Under the pieces are notes generated by a model. That model was not told the DNA's origin, did not search any database, and saw only the letters and a program-made list of their open reading frames with translations. Shown piece by piece: positions 1 to 8,230 of a stretch of DNA of 64,000 nt. Made by a program: the position numbers and the translations under genes. How positions within the stretch are numbered: position 1 is the stretch's first letter; the number at the start of each line of letters is the position of its first letter. Origin of the DNA: Bin5 sp965221345 (GTDB lineage: Bacteria > Chloroflexota > Anaerolineae > Caldilineales > Caldilineaceae); contig CBDCSD010000001.1 in assembly GCA_965221345.1 (NCBI GenBank), positions 124,001 to 188,000 of the forward strand, written 5' to 3'.

Positions 1-1276
1 CCCAGTTCGTGAATGCATCAACTACCGAACCAAAGCCCGGTAGATTCGTATCAGCAACAGTGAGTATCTCAGCCCTTGTGTTCCCACCGGCCCTGGGGCC
101 GCGCATCGCTCTTCCCGCCATTTGCGAGTAAAGTACTAGCGATGTGGTGGGACGAGCGATGATGACACAGCGAGTACGAGGCGCGTCGAAACCAGCCGTG
201 AGTACTCCGTAGTTGAACATCACCATGTGCTCTCTTCTGTCGCTCTTGAAAAGACTGATCATCTCCTGTCGCTCTTCACTAGGGGTGTTAGCGGTAATCA
301 CGAAAGTTAAGATTCCTTTCGCTTGAAGGAATCTGTTGCATTCCAGAGCACTCTCCACAGATGGGCAAAACACGATTGTGCGGAGATGGCGTTTAGCCGC
401 CTTCTCCGCGAGGTCGACGATCATACGCGTTCGTTCGTCGTTAAAGCCCAGGTTGTCCAGATCATTACTGCTGTAGTCTGCACCCGCCGAAGGCTCAGAA
501 ATGTAGGTGTCGGACGCGAAGCTGATTGGAGTGAATCGCGGGTCGGCCAGATATCGGTTCTGAATAAGATACGTGACAGGACTGTCGTGTCCCTTTGGGT
601 CTATCGTAACTTTGGTGTGCTTAAATAATTCGGCAAGTCGATAGTCAGCGTCGGTGAGGTTGGCCGTACGCCCAGGCGTGGCCGTAAGACCGAGAAGCGG
701 AGGTCGCACACTGCATAGCTGTTCAGTGATGAACAAGTAAGTGTGGGCGACTGCTTGATGAGCCTCGTCAAAGATGACGGCTGCTGCACGATGAGCAAGG
801 TGGGCAAGAAGGGTGTTGTCCTGGAACGCGGCGGAACGTAGTTTGGCGAGACCTGTTACAAAAAAACCAGACTCAAGGCGGCGCAGATTGAGCGACTGAT
901 TGCCCCAATGTCGATGAATGCGGGCTTCCCGCAGCCCTAAATATGTCCAGGCATGGGCAAGTTCGTCTGCCGCCTGTTCGCAAAGCTCCTCCGTAGACGC
1001 TAACCAGATGACAAGAGAATCTTCGGTGTCTTTTCCGTTGAGCAGACGACAGGCGGCATGGGCTGCGATTCTGGTCTTCCCGGCACCGGTAGGCAGATGG
1101 GCGACAACTCGCCGCTCAGGAGATGTAAGAGCAGAAAAGATGTCGGCAAGAACCTGTCGCTGGTAGGGGTAAAGAGGATAACGGGGCTTGATAGTTTCCC
1201 CGTGTGCCTCAAACGCCACAGAGTCCCTCACATTCCTCGTCAAAAGAATTGGACTCGTTGTGGCCTGCTGCTTCAT
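1..1276 (-). CDS. DEAD/DEAH-box superfamily 2 helicase, 3' end beyond window
   Basis: This reads as a superfamily 2 ATP-dependent helicase whose C-terminus lies off the left edge; about 425 residues are visible. Walker A PTGAGKT lies near 1080-1100, the DEAH box (FDEAH) near 755-775, motif III LTATPGRT near 670-690, and motif VI QMAGRAMRG near 95-125. A YPYQRQ segment just ahead of Walker A looks like the Q-motif region, so both RecA lobes are present. I place the start at ATG 1276, which gives a 68-nt overlap with the preceding PP-loop gene; a GTG at 1231 would shorten the overlap but has poorly spaced ribosome-binding bases. The overlap suggests translational coupling. Family membership is secure; the role in a defence or DNA-modification locus is inference. 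Confidence 0.85.
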   Translation of the reverse strand, partial: MKQQATTSPILLTRNVRDSVAFEAHGETIKPRYPLYPYQRQVLADIFSALTSPERRVVAHLPTGAGKTRIAAHAACRLLNGKDTEDSLVIWLASTEELCEQAADELAHAWTYLGLREARIHRHWGNQSLNLRRLESGFFVTGLAKLRSAAFQDNTLLAHLAHRAAAVIFDEAHQAVAHTYLFITEQLCSVRPPLLGLTATPGRTANLTDADYRLAELFKHTKVTIDPKGHDSPVTYLIQNRYLADPRFTPISFASDTYISEPSAGADYSSNDLDNLGFNDERTRMIVDLAEKAAKRHLRTIVFCPSVESALECNRFLQAKGILTFVITANTPSEERQEMISLFKSDRREHMVMFNYGVLTAGFDAPRTRCVIIARPTTSLVLYSQMAGRAMRGPRAGGNTRAEILTVADTNLPGFGSVVDAFTNW

Positions 1277-2078
1277 ACTCTGCAATGACGCTTTCGAGAG
1301 GGCGGCGTGCAGAGTGGAGGTATGGTCTTCCGTTCAGCAGTTGCCTAACTGGATTTTTCGTGCTGTGGCGAAGCCATCGGTCAAACCTGACTGCCTCATC
1401 GTAGCTATCTGGTTCAGACTGTTTCAATTCCAACCAATGTTCGTCGGAGCGGTAGGGACATATGACACAGGCCGAGCGGGGGAGGGAACGATCTGGGTAA
1501 TGAGCGTCGAACCACTCCATGCAATCTTGGCGTGTCATTCCAAGATCGACCAGCGGCCAGCGGTGTTCGACCCAAGGTTCCCGGCTCGGTTTCATGCGGG
1601 TCACCTCGTCCAGCGTTATTCCTAGCCACATTTCAGCATACCTACCCTTTGGGAATGGTCGACCGCGCTTTCCGCCAGCGAGCGTTCTGATCCGTCGATA
1701 GATGGGCGTGATCTTATAGTGGTTGGTGCATTGCCGACGCAACATTCCCTTCTTACCGTCCTCTGCGACCGTGAAAAGAGGGACATCTACAAATCGGTGC
1801 CCCGAAACCGTGCGGCCCTTCTTAAGATTCGCCCTTATATCACCATCGGACACTCGGATCAGCGAATATGGAAGTTGCTCCTCAAGCCAATCCAGATGAC
1901 TGTATACATAATCCGGTTCCCATCCGGTGTCAGCGAAGATTGCCGCATCGGGTTTGGTATAACCGTGTTCGACCAGGCGAGGGTCGGACCGGGCAAATAA
2001 CAGTGCCAGGACTGAACTTTGCACTCCAGCTCCTAAGCTAAGCGCACGATAAGCTACGGTTCTCGACTCCGTGGCCAT
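1209..2078 (-). CDS. PAPS-reductase-like PP-loop (ATP pyrophosphatase) family protein
   Basis: The protein has 289 residues from the ATG at 2078, chosen because AAAGGAG sits about 8 nt upstream; an in-frame start at 2102 lacks this. The PP-loop signature SLGAGVQSS is at residues 14-22 and ADTGWEPD at about 49-56, as in PAPS reductases and the DndC family. Cysteines at about 117, 186, 204 and 207 (the last two as CVIC) could bind an iron-sulfur cluster, as in DndC-type enzymes. There are no sulfate-assimilation genes nearby; its 3' end overlaps a helicase gene. PAPS-reductase-like proteins next to helicases occur in phosphorothioation and BREX-type systems, so a nucleic-acid role is more likely than sulfate reduction. 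The substrate is unknown. Confidence 0.8.
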   Translation of the reverse strand: MATESRTVAYRALSLGAGVQSSVLALLFARSDPRLVEHGYTKPDAAIFADTGWEPDYVYSHLDWLEEQLPYSLIRVSDGDIRANLKKGRTVSGHRFVDVPLFTVAEDGKKGMLRRQCTNHYKITPIYRRIRTLAGGKRGRPFPKGRYAEMWLGITLDEVTRMKPSREPWVEHRWPLVDLGMTRQDCMEWFDAHYPDRSLPRSACVICPYRSDEHWLELKQSEPDSYDEAVRFDRWLRHSTKNPVRQLLNGRPYLHSARRPLESVIAEYEAAGHNESNSFDEECEGLCGV

Positions 2079-2225
2079 TCGATCTCCTTTCTGGCCAAGC
2101 ATATCATCTCTGACAGATACGAGGCGTCGTCAGAATCTGCTTCCCACATATTTGGCGACGTTTCTATCATCGTAGCTTGGTGGCAAATCATTCTCTTGGT
2201 ATCTATAGATGAGGCATAATTCACT

Positions 2226-3233
2226 TCATGCGAAAAATAACACATATGTGCGATCAGCGTCAAATAGGGAAGCGAAAGACAACCATGACCGGGCCGTACC
2301 ACCCTCAACCCCACCCACACGCCCACAATAATCCAACTGATGCGCCACATACACCAACTCCCCGCCGCCGACCTGCCGCCGGCGAACACTGAGCCAGTCC
2401 CCGAACTCGCGCGCGTCCAATTCTGCATGCCCGCGCAGCGTCGATTCCACGAAGTGTAGAATACATCCGAGAAAGTAGGCCTCGTCGTGAAGGTAGGCCC
2501 CGCCCACCGCATGCACTACCCAATCGGAGCTGCCGGCCGCCAGCACCTCCGCCCCGCACGCCCGCAAAGCGTGGAAAAGCCTGCGTCCCGTGCGGCTGTC
2601 GCCGGACGGCTGCCCATCCGTCATGCGCGTATCCATCGAACGGTGATAGAGCGCTTCGATCCGGCCATCCAGCCCCGGATCAACTTCCGGCACAAAGAGC
2701 GTTGCGCCGTCGAAATTGATGCTGAAATAAAACAGACCGGCCGGACGCACCATCTGCAACAGGATGGGCAGCGCCGTCGGCAGATGCAGCAGGTCCAGCA
2801 GCGCGTGGGCAATGATCAGATCAAACCGCTGCCGGTTTTCCCGCCGGGCCGCGAATTCATACAGATTGGCCGTCTGCAATCGGACCCGCAGCCCCGACTC
2901 CTCGCCGGACGTCAGGTGGGCCAACCGCCGTCGGGCAACCTCGATATTGCTCTCCTCACTATCGATCGCAGTGTAATCAACGGCGAAAGTTCTCGCCCCT
3001 CCACCTTGCGAACGTTTGTAAGAGCCTGAGCGAGTAAACAGCCCCCACTCGACACAACGTTCCACCATCGTGCCGATCCCCGCGCCCACTTCCAACACGC
3101 GCAAAGGCCGGTCCGCCGGCCTTGCGCCAGCCACTGCATCCGCCAGCGTCTGCCAGACCTGCCGGTTGAGCGCGCGGTCGTCTACAGTCCGTTTGGAGGC
3201 CAGGTAGCGGCTGAAATCGAAAGCGTCTGTCAT
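2226..3233 (-). CDS. class I SAM-dependent methyltransferase
   Basis: A 335-residue Rossmann-fold methyltransferase. Motif I LRVLEVGAGIGTM lies at about residues 44-56; an acidic strand-2 segment (TAIDSEESNIEVARRRL) follows, then DLIIAHALLDLLHLP as post-motif. I use the ATG at 3233 rather than the in-frame TTG at 3245, because GGATCC-type bases precede it and it gives a 15-nt gap after the glycosyltransferase stop. It is the last gene of the six-gene operon 8151-2226, so its substrate is probably the product of the upstream pteridine-like and glycosyltransferase steps. The C-terminal third does not match a domain I recognise. No membrane segments or signal peptide are seen. Confidence 0.85.
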   Translation of the reverse strand: MTDAFDFSRYLASKRTVDDRALNRQVWQTLADAVAGARPADRPLRVLEVGAGIGTMVERCVEWGLFTRSGSYKRSQGGGARTFAVDYTAIDSEESNIEVARRRLAHLTSGEESGLRVRLQTANLYEFAARRENRQRFDLIIAHALLDLLHLPTALPILLQMVRPAGLFYFSINFDGATLFVPEVDPGLDGRIEALYHRSMDTRMTDGQPSGDSRTGRRLFHALRACGAEVLAAGSSDWVVHAVGGAYLHDEAYFLGCILHFVESTLRGHAELDAREFGDWLSVRRRQVGGGELVYVAHQLDYCGRVGGVEGGTARSWLSFASLFDADRTYVLFFA

Positions 3234-3248
3234 ATCAGGATCCAATGG

Positions 3249-4373
3249 TCACTGAACACAGGCTGCCAGAAACTCCCGGATAGCCGCCGCCGAGTCCGCC
3301 CAGCGCGGATGGGAATCGAAGCGCTGCCGCGCCTTCCGGCCCAAGGCGGCCAACCGTTCTCTGTCCCCGCCCAAGGCAGACAGATGACCAGCAATGCCGT
3401 CAGCGTCCGTTGGCTCAACCAGAAAACCGTTGACGCCGTGACCAACGATTTCTCCGCCGCCGCCGTGAACACTGGCCAGCACCGGCAGCCCGAATGCCAT
3501 CGCCTCCAGGTACACAATCCCGAACCCCTCATAAGACAGCACCGCCAGCAGGTGCGCGGCGCTGTACTGCTGCGCCAACTCGCTGTCCGGCACGCGCCCG
3601 TGCAGGCGGATGTTGCCCTCCAACCCGGCTGCGCCGATCTGCCTGCGCAACGCAGCGGCATAAGCGCTATCGACCGCATCGTCGCCGACGACGTCCAGCC
3701 GCCAGTCGGCCTGCGGCAGACGGCAAAGCGCATCGATCAGATGATGCAGCCCCTTGCGCGCGATAAGATTGCCGACGAAAAGGATGCGCAGCGGCCCAGG
3801 ACTGCTCTGTCTGGCACTGATCAACCGTTGCGCCGCGCCGTCGTCCGGAACCGGCAGATGATCCGCGGCCGGGTAAGCGATGACGCCCCGCAGCGCAGTG
3901 AAGTTTTCTCTCTCTCCTCTCTTCTCTTCACTCTCTCCTCTCAGTTCAGCCACCGCCTGCCGGGTCGTCCGGCTGTTGAAAATGAAGCCGTCCACCGTGC
4001 GCAGATAGCAGCGTTCCACCGCGCGGTACAGCGGCAGCAGCCGGCGCGGGTGCCGCTCACTGCTGCGCAGGTGGTGCACGATGCTGATCAATGGATAGCG
4101 GGGTCGAAGCCGGCGCAACCGTCGATTGACGAGCGCCAGCGATGGATGGTTCAACTCGTCCTGCAAGAGAATATCCACCGAAAGTTCGCGCAGGCGCCGG
4201 TACAGACGCAACGAGAGGTTGTCGGCCAGATGCGCCGGGTAGCTGCGCCAGGGGAGCGGCACGATCTCGACCGAATCGCCGGCCAGACGCAGATGCTCGA
4301 CCAGCTTGCGGTCGTAAAGATAGCCGCCCGAGAGCGTGTCCAGAGAGCCGTAAATGAGCAGGCCGATACGCAT
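3249..4373 (-). CDS. GT4-family (GT-B fold) glycosyltransferase
   Basis: A 374-residue GT-B glycosyltransferase. The donor half shows FVGNLIARKGLHHLIDA at about 199-215 and the family 4 EX7E pair at E282 and E290 (YEGFGIVYLE), followed by AMAFGLPV. The N-terminal acceptor half has no signal peptide and no membrane helix, so a soluble small-molecule or nucleotide-linked acceptor is plausible. Residues about 145-157 (ESEEKRGE) form a charged insertion encoded by a purine-rich repeat also present in the RibA-RibD gene. The PTPS-like gene ends 19 nt upstream and the methyltransferase starts 15 nt downstream, consistent with one transcript. The sugar donor cannot be read from sequence. Confidence 0.9.
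   Translation of the reverse strand: MRIGLLIYGSLDTLSGGYLYDRKLVEHLRLAGDSVEIVPLPWRSYPAHLADNLSLRLYRRLRELSVDILLQDELNHPSLALVNRRLRRLRPRYPLISIVHHLRSSERHPRRLLPLYRAVERCYLRTVDGFIFNSRTTRQAVAELRGESEEKRGERENFTALRGVIAYPAADHLPVPDDGAAQRLISARQSSPGPLRILFVGNLIARKGLHHLIDALCRLPQADWRLDVVGDDAVDSAYAAALRRQIGAAGLEGNIRLHGRVPDSELAQQYSAAHLLAVLSYEGFGIVYLEAMAFGLPVLASVHGGGGEIVGHGVNGFLVEPTDADGIAGHLSALGGDRERLAALGRKARQRFDSHPRWADSAAAIREFLAACVQ
3911..3936 (-). repeat. in-frame purine-rich 26-bp repeat, copy 1
   Basis: The coding strand here contains AGAGTGAAGAGAAGAGAGG within a 26-bp stretch identical to 6790-6815. It encodes ESEEKRGE in the glycosyltransferase. It sits between the N-terminal domain and the donor-binding half, where an insertion would be tolerated. 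Confidence 0.85.
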
Positions 4374-4392
4374 GAGCCGCAGTGGCTAGTGG

Positions 4393-4782
4393 TCAGTGGC
4401 CAAGATTGCGCTCCACCCGGTAAGAGGACCAGGCGATTTCGTTTTCCCAGATGCGGGCGGTGACCGCGCTGATATTAGCGGCGTTCAGCCCATCGGAAAA
4501 GCTGTTGGCGACGATACGGCAGAAATGCTCGATACTTGGATTGAGCCCGTCGAATTCCGCCAAGTCATTGAGCGTCTTATCGCGATAGCGGCCCACCAAC
4601 CCTTCCAACAACTCTTCCACATGCACGATATCCACCAGGTAGCCGTGCTGATCCAGTTCCGCGCCCTCCAACTGGAACTCCAGCCGGTAATGATGCGAAT
4701 GCCACTCGTTTTCCGGTCCCCAATCGCCGCCGATCAGGAAATGCTGGGCCACAAAATCTCGCTGTACTGCCAATCTGTACAT
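4393..4782 (-). CDS. 6-pyruvoyl-tetrahydropterin synthase / QueD family protein
   Basis: A 129-residue T-fold protein of PTPS/QueD size. The start ATG 4782 is preceded by GGGAGG at a 9-nt spacing; two upstream in-frame ATGs are too close to that site. The zinc-binding histidines are visible in FVAQHF and in EWHSHHY. The position just before HSHHY, where PTPS and QueD normally carry the catalytic cysteine, has PENEW and no cysteine, resembling the glutamate-bearing PTPS-III variants. The enzyme probably acts on a dihydroneopterin-type substrate but may cleave the side chain differently. It lies between the dehydrogenase and glycosyltransferase genes of the operon, and no queuosine genes (queC, queE, queF) are in the window, so a queuosine role is not supported locally. 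Confidence 0.8.
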   Translation of the reverse strand: MYRLAVQRDFVAQHFLIGGDWGPENEWHSHHYRLEFQLEGAELDQHGYLVDIVHVEELLEGLVGRYRDKTLNDLAEFDGLNPSIEHFCRIVANSFSDGLNAANISAVTARIWENEIAWSSYRVERNLGH

Positions 4783-4859
4783 CGAATCCATCCTCCCGTC
4801 CGAGGTCTTGGTTTCTGGCATTCAGTCTTCAGAAGCGTTGCCGGGGCCGCCACTGAAAA

Positions 4860-5957
4860 CTAATAACTGTAGTTAAGAATTACCTGCAAAGTCTGCTCCG
4901 GGCAGCTGTCGATGAGCCTGTAGGCCGCAGCGGCCTGCTCCAGCGGGAACCGGTGCGAGATCAGTTCGTCTGCCGGTAACTTCGCCAGCAGTTGCCAGGC
5001 GCTCTCCATGCGGCGGGCCTTCGTCCAGCGGCCGCGCAGGTGGGGAGCGACTGTGCTCACCTGGCTGCTGATCAGCCGGACGCGGTTGCGGTGAAAGGAG
5101 CCGCCCAATTGGAGCGTGGCCGGCTTGGTCCCGTACCAGGAGCCGACGACGATGCGGCTGTCGAATCCGGCTGCCGAGACCGCCGCGTCCAATGCTGTGG
5201 GCTGGCCGGAGAGTTCATAGATCAGATCGACGCCATGCCGCTCTCCCGCATCTGCCAGCGCCTCTTGCAGCCGTTCAGGGCCGTCCGCGCCGCCGGGATC
5301 GATCGTCTGGCTCGCGCCCAGACGCAGGGCCTTCCGCCGCCGATGCGGCTGCGGGTCCACCGCGATCAGCGCAGCCAGCGGGAACTGCGCCAGCAGAGCG
5401 GTTGTCAGCAGCCCGACGATGCCCAGCCCCATCACCATCACCCGCTCGCCCACCAGCGGCGCACCGTCCATCACCAGATTGACAGCCGTCTCGGCATTGG
5501 GCAACAGCGCGGCCTGTGGCGGCGGTATACCCTCGGGCACCGGCAGCAGCGCCTGCGGGCTGGCGCAGAAGTGGCTTTCGTGGGGATGGAACGCGAAGTA
5601 GTAGTGGTTGTCCTCTTTGCCGGCTGCGTCTATTTGCCCATCCGCTTCCGTTGTCTCCGCTTGTCGAATCGGTGGGCGGTCAAACTCACAAATGCGCCCT
5701 ACGCAGGCATAGCCGTATTTCAGCGGGTAGCTCACCCCGTCGGTCAGACCGGCGATCGAACTGTCGGCGGCCATGCCGGCGGGAACCTGTCCGCGGTAAA
5801 AGAGCATCTCCGTGCCGGCGCTGATGGCGGAGACGACCGTTTCGATCAGCAACTCGTCCCCCTGCGGCGCAGCCATCTCTTCCGTGCATACCTCGACCGC
5901 GCCCGGCGCCGTGAACAGCACCGCGCGCCGCTTCACACGATTCGAAGCAAAAATCAC
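4860..5957 (-). CDS. medium-chain (zinc-type) alcohol dehydrogenase family protein
   Basis: A 365-residue MDR-superfamily oxidoreductase. The GroES-like N-terminal half is followed by a Rossmann domain with the nucleotide-binding loop VMVMGLGIVG near residue 170. The usual GHE zinc motif and the four-cysteine structural-zinc lobe are not obvious (KYGYACVGRI occupies that area), so zinc dependence is uncertain. The start ATG overlaps the RibA-RibD stop by 4 nt (ATGA), a classic coupling arrangement, which ties this enzyme tightly to the GTP-derived pathway. The substrate is unknown; it could oxidise or reduce the side chain of a pteridine or ribityl-type intermediate. Confidence 0.85.
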   Translation of the reverse strand: MIFASNRVKRRAVLFTAPGAVEVCTEEMAAPQGDELLIETVVSAISAGTEMLFYRGQVPAGMAADSSIAGLTDGVSYPLKYGYACVGRICEFDRPPIRQAETTEADGQIDAAGKEDNHYYFAFHPHESHFCASPQALLPVPEGIPPPQAALLPNAETAVNLVMDGAPLVGERVMVMGLGIVGLLTTALLAQFPLAALIAVDPQPHRRRKALRLGASQTIDPGGADGPERLQEALADAGERHGVDLIYELSGQPTALDAAVSAAGFDSRIVVGSWYGTKPATLQLGGSFHRNRVRLISSQVSTVAPHLRGRWTKARRMESAWQLLAKLPADELISHRFPLEQAAAAYRLIDSCPEQTLQVILNYSY

Positions 5958-7504
5958 GTCGCAAACCTGGCGTTCCGAGCGACTCTTTCTTCAAACTCCC
6001 CCCACAGCACCGTATCGGTCGTCAACTGCACCTGCTGGACATTCTGCAGACGCGGCATCACCGCGCGGAACTCGTCCTCCCCACGCGCCGATTGGATCAA
6101 TTGATAACCGCCCAGAAAGACCGGCGCGATCGTGATAACGGCATAGTCCGCCAGGCCGTCTTCCAGGAAGCTGGTCAGAACGCGTGCGCCCCCCTCGACC
6201 ATCAGCGACCGGATGCCCTCAGCGCTGAGGCAGGTGAGGAGAGCGGCCAGATCCACGCGCCCATCTTCATCTGCGGGCAATGTCAAGATGCGTGCGCCAG
6301 CCTGTTCCAGGCGCTGCCGGCCAGAGGCCTGCGCTCCCTGAGGCGTGGTGGCGATCCAGACGCCGCTGCTGCCGCGCAGAAGACGGGCATCCGGCGGCGT
6401 GCGCAGCTGGGAGTCGACGATCACCGGCTGGGGGCTGTCACCGGCAACCAGCCGCACCGTCAATGCGGGATCGTCGGCCAGCACCGTTTCGATGCCGACC
6501 AGAATCGCGCCGTGGGCAGCCCGCAGCGCGTGGGTCATCGTCAGCGACGCGGGGGCGCTGATGGGGAAAGGCGTTCCCTGGCGGGCGCTGAGGCAACCGT
6601 CCAGGCTCTGGGCATAGCTGAGCGTGACGAACGGCCAAGGAGAGAGAAGTGTGGAGTCAGGAGTGGGATGAGATGTTTTCTTTCCCCTCTTTTCTATCTC
6701 CTCACCGCGAATGTGGCTCTGTATACGGGCGCGCAAGCCATCGAGTTGTGCCCGATACGCGTCCACCAGGCCAGGCGTGAGGTGTTCTGTCTCTCCTCTC
6801 TTCTCTTCACTCTCTTCTCTTCTTTCTGGCTGACTCTGCCCGTTGAGTTTGATGATGTGGCGCATCCGGGCGACCTTCGTCTCCAGATAGGCGTGGCTTT
6901 CCGGATTCGACGGCATCTGCAAGGGGATCCGTTCCCGTACCGCTATGCCCAGCGCGGCCAACCCTTCGATCTTGGCCGGGTTGTTCGTCAACATCCGCAC
7001 CGTCCCGACGCCCAACTCCTGCAGAATCAGGGCGGCGGCGGTGTAATCCCGTTCGTCGGCCTGGTGGCCCAACAGCAGGTTGGCGTCAACTGTGTCGTAC
7101 CCCTCATCCTGCAGATTGTAGGCGCGCAGCTTCTCCTCCAGGCCGATGCCCCGCCCCTCCTGCCGCAGATAGATGAGCGCGCCCCGTCCTTCCGCGGCGA
7201 TCGCCTGTATCGCCCGCGTCAACTGTTCGCCGCAGTCACAGCGTTGAGAGCCGAGCACGTCGCCGGTGAAACATTCCGAATGGATGCGGACGAGCAGATC
7301 GTCACCCTCAGCATCGCCTATCACCAGGGCCAGGTGGTTCTTGCCGTCCCATGCGCTGCGGAAATGATGCAGGCAGAAGGCGCCGTCCGCAGTGGGGATG
7401 CGGGCCGTGACCGTGCGTTTCACTGCCAATTGCGAGCGATTCGGCGGGCCATTTTTCGATTCAGAGGAGCCCGGAGGGCGCCCCACAACGGTTGTGTCCG
7501 ACAT
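5954..7504 (-). CDS. fusion of GTP cyclohydrolase II (RibA) and RibD-type reductase
   Basis: The 516-residue protein has two enzyme domains. The N-terminal half is GTP cyclohydrolase II: zinc cysteines C78, C89 and C91 (SQRCDCG), YLRQEGRGIGL at 112-122 and MLTNNPAKI. The C-terminal half (about 290-516) is the RibD reductase domain: SYAQSLDGCLS, GIETVLADDPALTVR and MVEGGARVL. RibB and the RibD deaminase domain are absent, so it is not a full riboflavin enzyme. The product would be a reduced diaminopyrimidine-like compound. A charged linker between the domains contains ESEEKRGE, encoded by the repeat shared with the glycosyltransferase gene, and a second similar stretch EEIEKRGKK. It probably feeds the PTPS-like, dehydrogenase, glycosyltransferase and methyltransferase steps; a housekeeping riboflavin role is the alternative. 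Confidence 0.9.
   Translation of the reverse strand: MSDTTVVGRPPGSSESKNGPPNRSQLAVKRTVTARIPTADGAFCLHHFRSAWDGKNHLALVIGDAEGDDLLVRIHSECFTGDVLGSQRCDCGEQLTRAIQAIAAEGRGALIYLRQEGRGIGLEEKLRAYNLQDEGYDTVDANLLLGHQADERDYTAAALILQELGVGTVRMLTNNPAKIEGLAALGIAVRERIPLQMPSNPESHAYLETKVARMRHIIKLNGQSQPERREESEEKRGETEHLTPGLVDAYRAQLDGLRARIQSHIRGEEIEKRGKKTSHPTPDSTLLSPWPFVTLSYAQSLDGCLSARQGTPFPISAPASLTMTHALRAAHGAILVGIETVLADDPALTVRLVAGDSPQPVIVDSQLRTPPDARLLRGSSGVWIATTPQGAQASGRQRLEQAGARILTLPADEDGRVDLAALLTCLSAEGIRSLMVEGGARVLTSFLEDGLADYAVITIAPVFLGGYQLIQSARGEDEFRAVMPRLQNVQQVQLTTDTVLWGEFEERVARNARFAT
6790..6815 (-). repeat. in-frame purine-rich 26-bp repeat, copy 2
   Basis: Identical over 26 bp to 3911-3936 and read in the same frame (ESEEKRGE), here in the linker between the RibA and RibD domains. 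A more diverged relative at about 6676-6706 encodes EEIEKRGKK in the same linker. Confidence 0.85.
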
Positions 7505-7524
7505 CTGCCTGTGACTTCTGAAAG

Positions 7525-8151
7525 CTAGCTGAACCGTTCCTCGAGCCAGGGGTCCCCCTTCATGTGGTAGCCGTGGCGTTCCCAGAAGCCGGGGCGGTCA
7601 CCGCGCATAAACTCCAACCCCCGCAGCCATTTAGCGCTCTTCCAGAAATATTTCTTCGGTACCAGCAGTCGCAGGGGATACCCGTGATCCGGTTCGATGG
7701 CCTTGCCCTGATAGAGGTAGGCGAGCATTGTGTCGTCGTCGTCGAGCACATCCAGAGCGATATTTGTGGTATAGTCGCTGTCGCAGTGGGCCATCACGTG
7801 CGTGGCTGCCGGGTCGACTTCGATGTGGCGCAGAAATTCCCGCCAGGGCACGCCCGTCCAGGTCGTGTCCATTTTGCTCCAGCGGGTGACGCAATGGATG
7901 TCAATGGTCTGGGTCTTGGTCGGCAGTGCCATCAATTCCTCCCAGGAGAAGAGTTTTTCCTGGGCAAGCCCGAAGATGGACAGATCCCAACCATCCAGAG
8001 AAGAGTAATGATACGTCGGGCCGTAGGTCAACACCGGAAAGCGTTCGGTCACAAACTGACCCGGCGGCACCCGTTCTTCGCGGGGATTGGTGGGCAGATT
8101 TTTGACCCGTTTCAGCCGTTCGACTTTGCGAAAGGGATTTTCGATACGCAT
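7525..8151 (-). CDS. sulfite-oxidase-like molybdopterin oxidoreductase
   Basis: A 208-residue single-domain protein of the sulfite oxidase/MsrP (YedY) fold. The molybdenum-ligand cysteine is C87 in DIHCVTRWSKMD. A second conserved block (PDHGYPLRLLVPKKYFWKSAKW) forms the molybdopterin pocket and is followed by GFWERHGYH. No Tat signal or membrane segment is seen, so unlike MsrP it should be cytoplasmic. It begins the six-gene run, ending 20 nt before the RibA-RibD start. Whether it belongs to the same pathway or is only co-transcribed is unclear; as an oxygen-atom-transfer enzyme it could oxidise a pathway intermediate. Confidence 0.88.
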   Translation of the reverse strand: MRIENPFRKVERLKRVKNLPTNPREERVPPGQFVTERFPVLTYGPTYHYSSLDGWDLSIFGLAQEKLFSWEELMALPTKTQTIDIHCVTRWSKMDTTWTGVPWREFLRHIEVDPAATHVMAHCDSDYTTNIALDVLDDDDTMLAYLYQGKAIEPDHGYPLRLLVPKKYFWKSAKWLRGLEFMRGDRPGFWERHGYHMKGDPWLEERFS

Positions 8152-8230
8152 TATTCCATCTCCATGTAGTGGACAGTGAAAGTGAACCCCGTCCCACTCT
8201 CCCGCAGTTGTAGTTGCTAACCACTAGCCA

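Noticed and set aside
323..628. Plus-strand frame of 101 codons near the left edge
   Set aside because: Antisense to the helicase gene, whose motifs are clear.
3309..4463. Plus-strand 384-codon frame opposite the glycosyltransferase
   Set aside because: Low-complexity Arg/Gln-rich translation; the opposite strand has the GT4 motifs.
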